In this document: positions 24,994 to 34,522 of the stretch, piece after piece
Layout: each line of letters begins with the position of its first letter
How positions within the stretch are numbered: the stretch's first letter is position 1
Assembly: GCF_025356155.1 (NCBI RefSeq)
Contig: NZ_JANXUQ010000030.1
Coordinates: 1-43,756, forward strand
Length of the DNA: 43,756 bases
From: Rhodoferax sp.
GTDB lineage: Bacteria > Pseudomonadota > Gammaproteobacteria > Burkholderiales > Burkholderiaceae_C
Reading direction: 5' to 3'
Translations under genes and position numbers: made by a program
Notes under the pieces: generated by a model
Told to the model about the DNA's origin: nothing
The model's database searches: none
The model's input: only the letters and a program-made list of their open reading frames with translations

Positions 24994-27426
24994 ATGCGCG
25001 ACGTAAGTCCCCGTTTGCCCCGGCAGCGTTTTGCGCTGTCCAAGCTGGTGGTGCTGGTCGGACTGGCCTGCGCTGGCGGGGGCGTGCGTGCGCAAGCGCC
25101 CGCGGTATCGGTCGCAGGCGCGCAACCGCCAGACGCCGCCCAACTCAAGTCCACCAATATGCTGGATGAGCAATTGCCCCAGCAGACGTCGCAGCTACCG
25201 GTATTTGTCGAGGGTGACCGCATGTCAGGTCGCCCCGATAGGCAGGCGACGGTGGAAGGCAATGTGGTCCTGCGCAAAGCTGGCACGGTGATCCGTGCTG
25301 ACCGCCTGGAGTACGACCAGACCACGGACCAGGCCAAGGCCGACGGGAATGTGCGCATCAACCGCAAGGGGGATATGTTTGAGGGTCCCAAGCTGGAGCT
25401 CAAGATCGACGCCTTTGAAGGTTACTTCGATGAGCCACGCTACCGCTTCCTGAAAAGCGATGGCCAGGGCCAGGCCGACCGCGCCGAGTTCATCGACGAA
25501 AACCACACCAACATCTACAACGCCAGCTACACCACGTGCCGGCGCAAGCCGGGCCCGGACTGGCTGCCAGACTGGGTTTTGCGCGCCACACGTATTAGCC
25601 TGGACAACGACGAAGACATTGGTATTGCCCAGGGCGCCGTGCTGAGCTTCAAGGGGGTGCCGATACTGCCGGTGCCCGCCATCAGCTTTCCGCTGTCTGA
25701 CAAACGCAAGTCCGGCTTGTTGCCGCCCACCATTGAGCTGGGCAGCGACAACGGCTTGGCCATAGGAATTCCGTACTACTGGAATATTGCGCCCAACCGG
25801 GACGCCACCATCACGCCCACGTTCATGACACACCGGGGGGTCGATATTGGCGCGGAGTTCCGTTACCTGGAGCCAACTTACACCGGCATCGTGCGCGCCA
25901 ACATCATGCCGGGCGACAAGCTGACCAATTCCGATCGTTGGGGCTTGTCGTTCTTGCACCAGGGTGTGCTGGCCACGCCCGTGGGGCCGGTCGGCTTGGC
26001 AGCCCATATTAACCGCGTCAGTGACGACAACTACTGGCGCGATTTCACCGGCACCATCGCCGATGCCAATGCCATTGCGAACACCAGCGCCGCCGTGGGT
26101 GTGGCAACCACCCAGCGCCTGCTGCCTTCGGGTCTGACGGCCACCTGGGGGCTGGACGCGTTTTCCAGCAGCCTGCGCCTGCTCAAATGGCAAACCCTGC
26201 AGGATGTGACCGCGCCTATCGTGCCGCCCTATGACCGTATGCCGCAGATCACGGCACGTTATGCGCTGACCAATGTGCGCGGCATCGATTGGTCCATAGA
26301 CGGCGACTTCACACAGTTTGAAGCCGACAAGAGCCGCACGCTGCAACCGAATACGCAGCGCGCCGTGGCCCTGCTGCAGGTCAGCCGACCGTGGCTGGCA
26401 CCGGCCGGCTTTGTGACGCCCAAACTGCAATTGCATGCCAGCACCTATCAGTTCGACAGCCTGCTGGCCAATGGCTCCCAAACCGCAGACAGCGTCGTGC
26501 CCACGTTCAGCCTGGACAGCGGTCTGGTCTTCGAGCGCGAGACCAAGCTGTTTGGCCGCAACCTGGTGCAGACGCTGGAGCCGCGCGCCTTTTACGTCTA
26601 CACGCCTTACCGCGACCAGAGTGCGCAGCCCAACTACGACACGGCTACCAACGACTTCAACTTTGCCACCATCTTCACGGAAAACGCCTTTGTCGGGCAT
26701 GACAAGATATCCGACAACAATCTGCTAACGCTGGGCGTGACCACACGGTTTCTGGACGCGGACACCGGTGGCCAACTGGCCCGCTTTGGTATTGCCCAGC
26801 GCTTGCGCTTTGCCGACCAGCGTGTGACACTGAACCCGACCGACGCACCAGCGGAAGCCGGCTTCAGCGATGTGATGCTGGGCGCATCCGTCAATGTGCA
26901 GGACAACTGGGCGCTGGATTCCACGGTGCAGTACAACGGCAAAACCGACCAATCCGTGCGCTCCACGGTGGGTGCGCGTTACAACCCGGGCAATTACCGG
27001 GTGATCAATGCAGCCTACCGCTTTCAGCGCGATGTCAGTGAGCAGCTCGACGTTAGCTGGCAGTGGCCACTGAATAATTTGTGGGGCGACAAGGGCTGGG
27101 AACTGGGTGCTGGCCGTGGTCAGGGCGAAGGTCGCTACTACAGTGTGGGACGGCTGAATTACAGCCTGAATGAGCGGCGCCTGGTCGACACGGTTCTGGG
27201 CGTCGAGTACGATGCGGGCTGCTGGCTGGCCCGTGTAGTGCTCGAGCGGGTGCAGACCAGCACATCCACTGCGACGACGCATTTGATGTTCCAGTTGGAG
27301 TTTGTGGGTTTTAGCCGTATCGGCCTGGGCGGAAGCCCTATACAAACTTTGACCCAGAACATTTCCCGTTACCAAAATCTGCGGAATTCGGGCGGCACGA
27401 ACAGCCGCTTTAGCAACTACGATTGA
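24994..27426 (+). CDS. lptD: LPS-assembly outer-membrane protein LptD
   Basis: An 810-residue outer-membrane protein that, with LptE, inserts lipopolysaccharide into the outer leaflet. A signal peptide (KLVVLVGLACAGGGVRA, cut before QAP) is followed by an LptA-like beta-jellyroll (about 70-180: DRQATVEGNVVLRKAGTVIR, AKADGNVRINRKGDMFEGPK) and the barrel (about 200-790), ending LMFQLEFVGFSRIGLGGSP. Mature cysteines are Cys182 (TTCRRK) and Cys743 (DAGCWLA), so one interdomain disulfide is expected where E. coli has two. Start ATG 24994 gives the signal peptide. The divergent 105-bp gap to amgK holds the promoter. surA starts six bases after the stop, as in many proteobacteria. Confidence 0.95.
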   Translation: MRDVSPRLPRQRFALSKLVVLVGLACAGGGVRAQAPAVSVAGAQPPDAAQLKSTNMLDEQLPQQTSQLPVFVEGDRMSGRPDRQATVEGNVVLRKAGTVIRADRLEYDQTTDQAKADGNVRINRKGDMFEGPKLELKIDAFEGYFDEPRYRFLKSDGQGQADRAEFIDENHTNIYNASYTTCRRKPGPDWLPDWVLRATRISLDNDEDIGIAQGAVLSFKGVPILPVPAISFPLSDKRKSGLLPPTIELGSDNGLAIGIPYYWNIAPNRDATITPTFMTHRGVDIGAEFRYLEPTYTGIVRANIMPGDKLTNSDRWGLSFLHQGVLATPVGPVGLAAHINRVSDDNYWRDFTGTIADANAIANTSAAVGVATTQRLLPSGLTATWGLDAFSSSLRLLKWQTLQDVTAPIVPPYDRMPQITARYALTNVRGIDWSIDGDFTQFEADKSRTLQPNTQRAVALLQVSRPWLAPAGFVTPKLQLHASTYQFDSLLANGSQTADSVVPTFSLDSGLVFERETKLFGRNLVQTLEPRAFYVYTPYRDQSAQPNYDTATNDFNFATIFTENAFVGHDKISDNNLLTLGVTTRFLDADTGGQLARFGIAQRLRFADQRVTLNPTDAPAEAGFSDVMLGASVNVQDNWALDSTVQYNGKTDQSVRSTVGARYNPGNYRVINAAYRFQRDVSEQLDVSWQWPLNNLWGDKGWELGAGRGQGEGRYYSVGRLNYSLNERRLVDTVLGVEYDAGCWLARVVLERVQTSTSTATTHLMFQLEFVGFSRIGLGGSPIQTLTQNISRYQNLRNSGGTNSRFSNYD

Positions 27427-27432
27427 GAGACC

Positions 27433-28746
27433 ATGAATTTTCGAATTTGGACAGCAGCCCCTGTTTTGGGCATTTTGTGCGGCGTTCTGGCGACCGGCGT
27501 GCACGCCCAGGCTGTGCAGCAAGCGGACTATATTGTGGCCGTGGTGAACTCGGAGCCCATCACCAACAGCGAGGTCCGAACGGCCTTGCAGCGCGTGGCC
27601 AATGACATTGCGCAGCAGCGCCAAACCGCGCCGCCGATGGACGAATTGCGCCGCCGGGTGCTGGAGCGCTTGATCAATGAGCGGGCGCAACTGCAAGTGG
27701 CAGTGGACGCGGGCATACGCGTGGACGAAGCCATTGTGGACCAGTCAGAGCAAGCAGTGGCCCGCCAAAATCAGGTCGACGTGGCCGAGCTGCGCGCCCG
27801 CGTGCGCAAGGACGGCATCACGATCAGCCAGTTCCGCAAACAACTGCGCGACCAGGTGCTGTTGTCGCGTTTGCACGAGCAACAGGTCGAAGGCCGTATC
27901 CGCATCTCGGATGCTGATATTGACCGCGCACTGGCAGAGCAGCAAGGCGGCAGCGCCGATCCGTCGGCGCAAGAAGTGAATTTGGGCCATCTACTGGTGT
28001 CGGTGCCCGAAAAAGCCACCACCGAACAGTCGGCCGCTCTGTATGCACAGGCACAAAAAGTCCTGGCCCGCATCCGCGCCGGTGAAGACTTCGCGGCTCT
28101 GGTGCAAGAGCTGTCTGCGGCGGACCGCACCAATGGTGGCCAATTGGGTCTGCGCCGAGCGGATCGTTACCCACCGGCTTTCTTGACGGCCAGCCAAAAC
28201 CTGTCTGTGGGTGAGGTCTCCGAAGTTGTGCGCACCGGCGCCGGTTTCCACATCCTGAAAGTGGTCGAGCGAAAGGCGCCTGCAGCACCCTCGATGGCTA
28301 TTGTCCAAAGCCACGCGCGGCACATCCTGTTGCGCACCGGCCCCGAGCTGACACAGGCAGCGGCCATTGCCAAACTGGCCGATTTCAAGAAACGCATTGA
28401 GGCTAAAACTGCTACCTTTGCGGCCCTGGCCCGCGAAAATTCGCAAGACGGCAGCGCCACCCAAGGCGGTGATCTGGGCTGGGTTAGCCCTGGTGCCTTT
28501 GTGCCGGAGTTTGAAGATGCCATGGGCCGCCTGGCCGAAGGACAGATCAGCCCGCCCTTGGTGTCGCGTTTTGGCGTCCACCTGATCGAATTGATGGAAC
28601 GTCGCCGAGTGGAGATGAAGCCGCAGGAAGTACGCGAAACCATTCGCAACCAATTGCGCGCCAGCCGCTACGACGCTGCATTCACCACCTGGGCCCAAGA
28701 TATCCGGGCCAATGCATTCGTGGAGTTCCGCGAGCCGCCACAGTGA
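27433..28746 (+). CDS. surA: periplasmic chaperone and peptidyl-prolyl isomerase SurA
   Basis: A 437-residue periplasmic protein guiding outer-membrane proteins, including LptD, to the Bam complex. Signal peptide [19 protein letters not shown], SurA N-domain about 30-165 ([18 protein letters not shown] at its start), then two parvulin domains: about 175-275 ([38 protein letters not shown]) and about 285-390 ([41 protein letters not shown]). Translation starts at ATG 27433, six bases past lptD, so the two are co-transcribed. rsmA follows 28 bp later; pdxA, present between them in E. coli, is absent. Confidence 0.95.
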   Translation: MNFRIWTAAPVLGILCGVLATGVHAQAVQQADYIVAVVNSEPITNSEVRTALQRVANDIAQQRQTAPPMDELRRRVLERLINERAQLQVAVDAGIRVDEAIVDQSEQAVARQNQVDVAELRARVRKDGITISQFRKQLRDQVLLSRLHEQQVEGRIRISDADIDRALAEQQGGSADPSAQEVNLGHLLVSVPEKATTEQSAALYAQAQKVLARIRAGEDFAALVQELSAADRTNGGQLGLRRADRYPPAFLTASQNLSVGEVSEVVRTGAGFHILKVVERKAPAAPSMAIVQSHARHILLRTGPELTQAAAIAKLADFKKRIEAKTATFAALARENSQDGSATQGGDLGWVSPGAFVPEFEDAMGRLAEGQISPPLVSRFGVHLIELMERRRVEMKPQEVRETIRNQLRASRYDAAFTTWAQDIRANAFVEFREPPQ

Positions 28747-28774
28747 GCGCGGAGCGCGTCCGATTGCTGCCTGC

Positions 28775-29593
28775 ATGAAACACATCGCGCGTAGACGCTT
28801 TGGCCAGCATTTCCTGACCGATGGCGGCATCATCGATGCCATTGTGGATGCCATCGCGCCGAAACCCGGCCAGCGCATGGTCGAAATTGGCCCGGGATTG
28901 GCTGCGCTGACGCAGCCTCTGGTCGAACGTCTTGGTCATCTGACGGTCATTGAGCTAGACCGCGACCTGGCTGTGCGCCTGCGGGCCCATGGCCATCTCA
29001 CGGTCATCGAGTCGGATGTGTTGAAAGTGGACTTTGCCCTCGTGCAGTCTGCATGGCCAGCTACGGATTCGATAGCAAGTGCCGGAAATACTTCCGCTGC
29101 ATCCGAGAAGCTGCGTGTGGTAGGTAACCTGCCCTACAACATCTCAACCCCCATCCTGTTTCACTTGCTGGACGCAGTGGATGCCGTGGAGGACCAGCAC
29201 TTCATGCTGCAAAAAGAAGTCATCGATCGCATGGTGGCAAAACCAGCCACCTCGGCGTTCGGTCGCCTGAGCGTGATGTTGCAGTGGCGTTACGCGATGG
29301 AGAATGTGCTGCTGGTGCCACCCGAAAGTTTCGACCCACCGCCCCGCGTCAACAGCGCTGTGGTGCGAATGATTCCGCTGGCGCATCCGCCTACCCTGAA
29401 TGTGGAACTATTGAGCGAACTGGTGCAGGTGGCCTTTAGCCAACGCCGCAAGCTCTTGCGCAACACGCTGGGCCGTTGGCTGGAGGAACAGGGGTTCAGC
29501 GGGAGCTTCGATGTGCAAAGGCGGGCCGAAGAGGTGCCGGTGCAGGAGTATGTGGCGTTGGTGCAGCACCCCAGTCTGGCCAAGCAGACGTAA
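28775..29593 (+). CDS. rsmA: 16S rRNA dimethyladenosine transferase RsmA (KsgA)
   Basis: A 272-residue methyltransferase that dimethylates two adjacent adenines near the 3' end of 16S rRNA during small-subunit assembly. Motifs: [18 protein letters not shown]-binding [27 protein letters not shown], catalytic [11 protein letters not shown], and [12 protein letters not shown] short loop rich in Ser/Ala ([14 protein letters not shown], about 108-121) before the NLPYN strand is longer than usual. ATG 28775 begins the standard N-terminus; the earlier ATG at 28712 lies inside surA. A clear rho-independent terminator follows at 29592. Confidence 0.95.
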   Translation: MKHIARRRFGQHFLTDGGIIDAIVDAIAPKPGQRMVEIGPGLAALTQPLVERLGHLTVIELDRDLAVRLRAHGHLTVIESDVLKVDFALVQSAWPATDSIASAGNTSAASEKLRVVGNLPYNISTPILFHLLDAVDAVEDQHFMLQKEVIDRMVAKPATSAFGRLSVMLQWRYAMENVLLVPPESFDPPPRVNSAVVRMIPLAHPPTLNVELLSELVQVAFSQRRKLLRNTLGRWLEEQGFSGSFDVQRRAEEVPVQEYVALVQHPSLAKQT

Positions 29594-29621
29594 AAAAGCC
29601 CACTGGTAAGTGGGCTTTTTT
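29592..29621 (+). terminator. rho-independent terminator after rsmA
   Basis: AAAAAAGCCCACT, loop GGTA, AGTGGGCTTTTTT: a perfect 7-bp GC stem extended by A-T pairs with a T-run. It ends the lptD-surA-rsmA operon and, being symmetrical, could work from the other side as well. Confidence 0.92.
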
Positions 29622-29640
29622 GTGAAGTGACGCTGAGCAA

Positions 29641-29718
29641 TTTTTCGACGGGCCGCCCCTAGAAAAATTAGCCCCCTCGGGGGGCAGCGCAGTACGCGAC
29701 GCGACAAGCGTGGGGGCT
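29641..29718 (-). repeat. GC-rich dispersed repeat R1, copy 3
   Basis: On the minus strand it reads GCCCCCACGCTTGTCGCG, a CCCCCCGAGGGGG hairpin and GGGGCGGCCCGTCGAAAAA, matching copies at 1034-1115 and 24113-24211. The 200 bp beyond it, up to the barstar gene, hold no gene I can recognise. Confidence 0.75.
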
Positions 29719-29921
29719 CGTCTATGCCGCTGCGAGCCAGTATCCCGAGTTAAAGGGACTGCTCATGCGCAGCGCCAGTGGCGATACGTCCAACAATTTG
29801 TCGGTGGGCATCTTCTCGCCCGATTCGGTTGCCATCTCAATACCCGCAAGTGATGCGGCCTGGGCGGTGGTTCCGTTTGCCTCGTTCGCCCGTTCTGCTT
29901 GGCTGGTGTGTGCAGAACGGG

Positions 29922-30323
29922 CTACAGAAAAGAATAGAAGCATCGGAAGGGTATCTTCCGGTCCCCCCAATAATCTGCAGTGTCGCGGAAGATGTCGAGC
30001 AGTTGCTCGCGTGCTTCTTTGTCAAACTTGGTGTTGGCAGGGATGTGCTCCAGCACGGCGATGAAGCCGGGCTGTGGGCCCGACTTGTGCACCGGGTCGG
30101 TCATGCTGTCATAGAGGGCATCAAAGTTCTTGCCCACATGTGCTGGCAACTTGAACTGGTTTCCAATCATGTCCAGCACATCCTGTTTGGTCTGTGCTTC
30201 GGCCAGATTGGCGTACAGAAAGTGGTGGCCCAGGCCTTGCGCAGCTTCCTGCAAATCCGGCACCCTGAAGGCCCGAATCGATTGAACGATATTCGTTCTG
30301 ACTGTTCGAAGTGGCATATCCAT
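29922..30323 (-). CDS. barstar-family RNase inhibitor
   Basis: A 133-residue barstar-like protein that would bind and block its cognate ribonuclease inside the cell. Motifs: IGNQFKLPAHVGKNFDALYDSMTDP (the barstar helix with the acidic pair, quoted in part), GFIAVLEHIP and the C-terminal DTADYWGDRKIPFRCFYSF. It is longer than Bacillus barstar (90) through an N-terminal extension, common in betaproteobacteria. ATG 30323 has AAGGTG nearby. It starts about 35 bp after a barnase-like secreted RNase gene on the same strand; the immunity role is inferred from this pairing. Confidence 0.88.
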   Translation of the reverse strand: MDMPLRTVRTNIVQSIRAFRVPDLQEAAQGLGHHFLYANLAEAQTKQDVLDMIGNQFKLPAHVGKNFDALYDSMTDPVHKSGPQPGFIAVLEHIPANTKFDKEAREQLLDIFRDTADYWGDRKIPFRCFYSFL

Positions 30324-30358
30324 TCCCGCTTCACCTTTTTAAAAAATTCAAATTCGAT

Positions 30359-30745
30359 CTACGGCACGATCTTGCGAAAACTCGCATAGTGATCGGCCGT
30401 GTAGTAACAGGCATCCGGTGCAGTGGTCTGGCCACCGCACACAATTCGACGGGCGCCCCGGTCGCGTGACCGGGGTGTTTTGACGGTGTATTCGTGGTAA
30501 TAGCCACGCTTTGCAGCTGGTAGCGCCCGCTCGCGGTTGCCAAAAACTACACCGTCTTTTCCGAACGGAAAAGGTCCACCTTGGTGAATCAACTGGTAGG
30601 TTTCGATGCCTTGCGCAGGCAATTGGTTCAATGCAATTGAAGCATCGATGGAATTTGATTCCCTGGCTTGAACAGCCCCCCAGGCTCCGGTCAGCACCAG
30701 CAAAACGCTGGTGAACACTAACTTAGAAATACCTCTGCGCACCAT
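30359..30745 (-). CDS. secreted barnase/RNase Sa-like ribonuclease
   Basis: A 128-residue exported guanyl-specific RNase of the microbial N1/T1-Sa-barnase group. From ATG 30745 (GAGAGG just upstream) it has a signal peptide (ISKLVFTSVLLVLTGAWGAVQA). Mature features are LPAQGIETYQLIHQGGPFPF, the Glu of GYYHEYTVKTP (general base), the Arg of RGARRIVCGG and the His of CYYTADHYASFRKI (general acid). Two cysteines near the end likely form a disulfide. The 132-residue version of the frame adds only four residues before the ATG. Barstar is next in the operon. Role: nutrient scavenging or competitor attack; sequence does not decide. Confidence 0.9.
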   Translation of the reverse strand: MVRRGISKLVFTSVLLVLTGAWGAVQARESNSIDASIALNQLPAQGIETYQLIHQGGPFPFGKDGVVFGNRERALPAAKRGYYHEYTVKTPRSRDRGARRIVCGGQTTAPDACYYTADHYASFRKIVP

Positions 30746-30827
30746 GAAACCTCTCAAGCGACTCCGGGTAAACCCGAAAAATCCAAGAGATGGAGTGTCG
30801 TGTATTCCGCTAAAAAAAGCAAGACCC

Positions 30828-30844
30828 TGCCTAAATATTAGGCA
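30828..30844. promoter_or_regulatory. 17-bp perfect palindrome upstream of the RNase gene
   Basis: TGCCTAA-ATA-TTAGGCA lies 83 bp upstream of the RNase start codon in an AT-rich stretch, where a promoter is expected. It could be an operator for RNase-barstar. Alternatively it is part of the malic enzyme 3' end region. Confidence 0.4.
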
Positions 30845-30897
30845 AAGATTCTGTAAAATTTTGTGCAGTAAGTGTGCGCAAACTTAGACGCTAAGTC

Positions 30898-33255
30898 TTA
30901 GCGGGTGGCGTTAGCGTCGGCAACGGTGAGTGCTGTCATATTTACAATGCGGCGCACCGTCGTGCTCGCAGTGAGTACATGCACCGGTTTGGCGGCACCC
31001 AAAAGCACCGGGCCAATGGCGATGTTGCCGCCAGCGGCGGTCTTGAGCAGGTTGTAGGCGATGTTGGCCGCGTCGATATTGGGTAGCACCAGCAGGTTGG
31101 CATCGCCGTGCAAGGTGCTGTTGGGCATCAGCACCTTGCGGGCCGCGCCATCCAGGGCTACGTCGCCATGCATTTCGCCATCCACTTCCAACCATGGTGC
31201 CTGCTGCCGCAGCAGCGCAAGTGTGTCGCGCATCTTCAGTGCGCTCGGCTCGTTGCTGCTGCCAAAGCTGGAATGGCTCAGCAGCGCGACCTTGGGTTTG
31301 AAGCCAAACCGGCGCATTTCTTCGGCCGCCATGATGGTGATTTTTGCCAGTTGCGGCGCGCTGGGGTCGTAGTTGACGTGGGTGTCGACCAGAAAAACCT
31401 GGCGCCCGGGCAGCATCAGGCCGTTCATGCAGGCGTAGATGGGTACATCCAGACGGGCGTCGCCGCCCTGAGCCGGGCGTTTGCCGATGACCTGGTCGAT
31501 GTACTGCAAATGCACCGCCGTGGTGCCCCACGTGCCACAAATCATGCCATCCACATCGCCCTTGTGCAGCAGCATGGAGCCAATCAAGGTGAGGCGTCGG
31601 CGCATCTCGATCTTGGCCATCTGGGCCGTCACGCCCTTGCGCTCGGTCATCTGGTGGTAGGTCTGCCAAAAGTCGCGGTAGCGGTGGTCCTGCTCCACGT
31701 TGACCACGTTGTAGTCCACACCCTCTTTCAGGCGCAGGCCGAATTTTTCGATCCGTTCGGCAATCACGCCGGGGCGGCCGATCAGCGTGGGCAGCGCAAT
31801 ACCTTCGTCCACGACGATCTGTGCGGCGCGCAGGATGCGTTCTTCTTCGCCTTCGGCAAACGCCACACGCTTTTTCAGCGCCTTCTTGGCCGCTGTGAAG
31901 ATGGGTTTCATCGTCGTGCCGGATGCGTAGACAAAGCTTTGCAGCCGCTCGCGGTAGGCATCCATGTCGGCAATCGGGCGCAGGGCCACGCCACTGTCGG
32001 CCGCTGCTTGGGCGACTGCCGGCGCAATCTTCATCATCAGGCGCGGGTCGAACGGCTTGGGAATCAAGTATTCGGGGCCAAAGGCCAGTTGCTCACCGGC
32101 ATACGCCATGGCCACGACTTCGCTTTGCTCGGCCTGGGCCAGGTCGGCAATGGCATGCACCGCAGCAATCTCCATTTCCACCGTGATCGTAGAGGCTCCC
32201 GCGTCCAGCGCACCGCGGAAGATGTACGGGAAACACAGCACGTTGTTGACCTGGTTGGGGTAGTCGGTGCGGCCGGTGGCCATGATGGCGTCGTCGCGCA
32301 CGGCCTTAACCTCTTCGGGCAGGATCTCGGGCGTGGGGTTGGCCAGCGCAAAGATAAGCGGCTTGGCTGCCATGGTCTTCACCATGTCGGCTTTGAGCAC
32401 ACCACCGGCGGACAGGCCCAAAAAGATGTCGGCGCCAGCTATCGCGTCGCGTAGCGTGCGTTCGCTGGTCTTTTGGGCAAACACGGCCTTGTCTTCGTCC
32501 ATTAACTCCAGGCGGCCTTCAAACACCAAGCCGGCCAGGTCGGTGACCCAGATGTTCTCGCGTGGAATGCCCAGCTTCACGAGCAAGCCCAAGCAAGCAA
32601 GTGCCGCGGCACCCGCGCCCGAGGTGACCAGCTTGACCTTCTTGGGGTCTTTGCCCACGACCTTCAGCCCGTTCAAAATGGCGGCGCCCACGCAGATGGC
32701 TGTGCCGTGCTGGTCGTCGTGGAAAACCGGGATCTTCATGCGCTCGCGCAACTTGCGCTCGACGTAAAAGCAATCGGGTGCCTTGATGTCTTCCAGGTTG
32801 ATGCCACCAAAGGTGGGCTCCAGCGAGGCGATGATGTCGACCAGTTTGTCCAGGTCGTGCTTCTCGTCAATCTCCAGGTCGAACACGTCGATGCCGGCAA
32901 ACTTCTTGAACAGCACGCCTTTGCCTTCCATAACCGGCTTGGAGGCCAGCGGGCCGATGTCACCCAGGCCCAGCACTGCTGTGCCATTGGTGATGACGGC
33001 GACCAGGTTGCCGCGGCTGGTGTACTTGTAGGCGTTGTTGGGGTCTTTGACGATCTCTTCACAGGGTGCGGCCACACCAGGCGAATAGGCCAGCGCGAGA
33101 TCGTGCTGGTTGACCAATTGCTTGGTGGCGCTAACGGCGATTTTTCCCGGCGTCGGAAACTCGTGGTATTCCAAAGCGGCTTGACGCAATTGGGCGCTTT
33201 TTTCAGCCGAACTGGAGACCGGAGGTTTTGGGGAAATGGGCGTCTGATTTGGCAT
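30898..33255 (-). CDS. maeB: NADP-dependent malic enzyme with phosphotransacetylase-like domain (MaeB type)
   Basis: A 785-residue cytoplasmic enzyme that oxidatively decarboxylates malate to pyruvate with NADP. Malic domain about 1-170 ([24 protein letters not shown]), NAD(P) domain about 170-420 ([38 protein letters not shown]), and a phosphotransacetylase-like C-terminal domain about 430-770 ([38 protein letters not shown]) that in this class binds acetyl-CoA as a regulator. ATG 33255 follows GAGGA; the ATG at 33297 lacks a site. It reads away from the CDF transporter. Confidence 0.93.
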   Translation of the reverse strand: MPNQTPISPKPPVSSSAEKSAQLRQAALEYHEFPTPGKIAVSATKQLVNQHDLALAYSPGVAAPCEEIVKDPNNAYKYTSRGNLVAVITNGTAVLGLGDIGPLASKPVMEGKGVLFKKFAGIDVFDLEIDEKHDLDKLVDIIASLEPTFGGINLEDIKAPDCFYVERKLRERMKIPVFHDDQHGTAICVGAAILNGLKVVGKDPKKVKLVTSGAGAAALACLGLLVKLGIPRENIWVTDLAGLVFEGRLELMDEDKAVFAQKTSERTLRDAIAGADIFLGLSAGGVLKADMVKTMAAKPLIFALANPTPEILPEEVKAVRDDAIMATGRTDYPNQVNNVLCFPYIFRGALDAGASTITVEMEIAAVHAIADLAQAEQSEVVAMAYAGEQLAFGPEYLIPKPFDPRLMMKIAPAVAQAAADSGVALRPIADMDAYRERLQSFVYASGTTMKPIFTAAKKALKKRVAFAEGEEERILRAAQIVVDEGIALPTLIGRPGVIAERIEKFGLRLKEGVDYNVVNVEQDHRYRDFWQTYHQMTERKGVTAQMAKIEMRRRLTLIGSMLLHKGDVDGMICGTWGTTAVHLQYIDQVIGKRPAQGGDARLDVPIYACMNGLMLPGRQVFLVDTHVNYDPSAPQLAKITIMAAEEMRRFGFKPKVALLSHSSFGSSNEPSALKMRDTLALLRQQAPWLEVDGEMHGDVALDGAARKVLMPNSTLHGDANLLVLPNIDAANIAYNLLKTAAGGNIAIGPVLLGAAKPVHVLTASTTVRRIVNMTALTVADANATR

Positions 33256-33570
33256 CTTGCATCCTCTGCGGCGCCCGTCCGTGCGAAGAAGGCGCATGGC
33301 CCGGTGCCCTGTTATAGGCTTTGCATTGTAGACCTGGGCTTTGCCGCTGGGTCGCGGTGCTCACCCGTATTTGCCACAGCCTGATGCAGAATGGACATGG
33401 ATCGATACCGTGCAGAGCGCGTGGCAACCCAGGGCTGCTCGAGAGACGCCTGAAGAGGCGTTCCGCGAGATGACTACAATTGAAATATACCGCTAGCCCT
33501 CGTCCTACATGAATATTAAGCTATCTTATTTATAGCATTCGGATCATCTAACTGCGGGCAAAGACTCCTC
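33256..33570. other. 315-bp divergent promoter region
   Basis: Separates maeB and the CDF transporter. It holds repeat R2 copy 3 and a small hairpin ACGCCT-GAAG-AGGCGT near 33450. No gene is seen. Confidence 0.5.
33491..33537 (-). repeat. dispersed repeat R2, copy 3
   Basis: On the minus strand it reads GCTATAAATAAGATAGCTTA then GGACGAGGGCTAGCGG. The GACGAGGGCTAG core is identical to copy 2 and shared with copy 1. Confidence 0.65.
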
Positions 33571-34500
33571 ATGCAAATCCCTTTACCGGCCGACGACCCC
33601 GACGACACAGCCCAGAGTGCCAACGCGCGGGCGCGTGCAGCGTCGCGCACCACGTGGGTTAGCGTGGGTATCAACCTGGTGTTGAGCGGCGTGCAGATCG
33701 CCGTGGGTGTGTTCGCCAAATCCCAGGGACTGGTGGCTGACGGCATCCATTCGCTGTCTGATCTGGTGGCCGATGGCGCGGTGCTTCTGGCCAGTCACCA
33801 CAGCCAGAAAGATGCGGACCATGACCACCCCTACGGCCACCAGCGGTTCGAGACGGCGGCATCCTTAATACTGGGTTTGCTGCTACTGGTCGTTGGGCTT
33901 GGCATGTTGTGGTCGGCGTTCCAAAAACTCCAGGCTCCTGAGACTGTGTCGCTGGTGCATGCGGCCGCGCTGTGGGTCGCCGCTGGCGCTTTGGTGGCCA
34001 AAGAGCTGCTGTTTCGTTACATGCTGGGGGTGGCCAAGCAGGTTCGGTCCAGCATGTTGGTGGCCAATGCCTGGCATGCGCGCTCGGATGCCGCGTCTTC
34101 GCTGGTGGTGGGCATCGGTATTGTCGGCAATTTAGCGGGATATCCGATTCTGGACCCCATCGCCGCGCTGATCGTCGGCCTGATGGTGGCCAAAATGGGG
34201 TGGAGTTTTGGCTGGAGCGCCATGAACGACCTGATGGACCTGGCGGCCGATGACGAAGAGGTAGCGGCTATCCGATCGACCCTGGAGCAGACGCCCGGCG
34301 TCAGTGGCGTACACGAAGTGCGTACCCGCAAGATGGGCGACATGATCGTGGTCGATGCCCACCTGGAAGTGGATGCATCCATGACGGTGGAGGCCGGCCA
34401 TGCCATCGCCGTGTTGGCCCGCCAGCGGGTCATGCAACGCCACCGCGTGCTCAACCTCATGACCCATGTAGACCCTTGGAAGCGCCCGGACCTGGACTAA
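33571..34500 (+). CDS. cation diffusion facilitator (CDF) metal transporter
   Basis: A 309-residue inner-membrane CDF exporter of divalent metals by proton exchange. Transmembrane helices 1-6 span about residues 30-235. The metal site is HSLSD in helix 2 (His60, Asp64) and HARSD in helix 5 (His169, Asp173), an HxxxD/HxxxD set; the DDxxD/HxxxD pairs of iron/zinc FieF-type members differ, so specificity is open. The loop HHSQKDADHDHPYGH is His/Asp-rich. The C-terminal cytoplasmic domain begins near VAAIRSTLEQTPGVSGVHEVRTRKMG. ATG 33571 has only a weak ribosome site. Stands alone; the neighbouring Feo genes suggest metal handling but are in another operon. Confidence 0.9.
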   Translation: MQIPLPADDPDDTAQSANARARAASRTTWVSVGINLVLSGVQIAVGVFAKSQGLVADGIHSLSDLVADGAVLLASHHSQKDADHDHPYGHQRFETAASLILGLLLLVVGLGMLWSAFQKLQAPETVSLVHAAALWVAAGALVAKELLFRYMLGVAKQVRSSMLVANAWHARSDAASSLVVGIGIVGNLAGYPILDPIAALIVGLMVAKMGWSFGWSAMNDLMDLAADDEEVAAIRSTLEQTPGVSGVHEVRTRKMGDMIVVDAHLEVDASMTVEAGHAIAVLARQRVMQRHRVLNLMTHVDPWKRPDLD

Positions 34501-34522
34501 TCCCAAGCTTTAAGGCGTGGTG

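Noticed and set aside
29722..29970. 82-codon minus-strand frame overlapping barstar
   Set aside because: Overlaps the real barstar end in another frame and ends at the R1 repeat; nothing recognisable.
31108..32454. 448-codon plus-strand frame antisense to the malic enzyme
   Set aside because: A GC-driven shadow of maeB. His/Gln/Gly-rich composition is typical of antisense frames here; the same holds for long frames at 25225-26700, 4311-5195 and 39021-40022.
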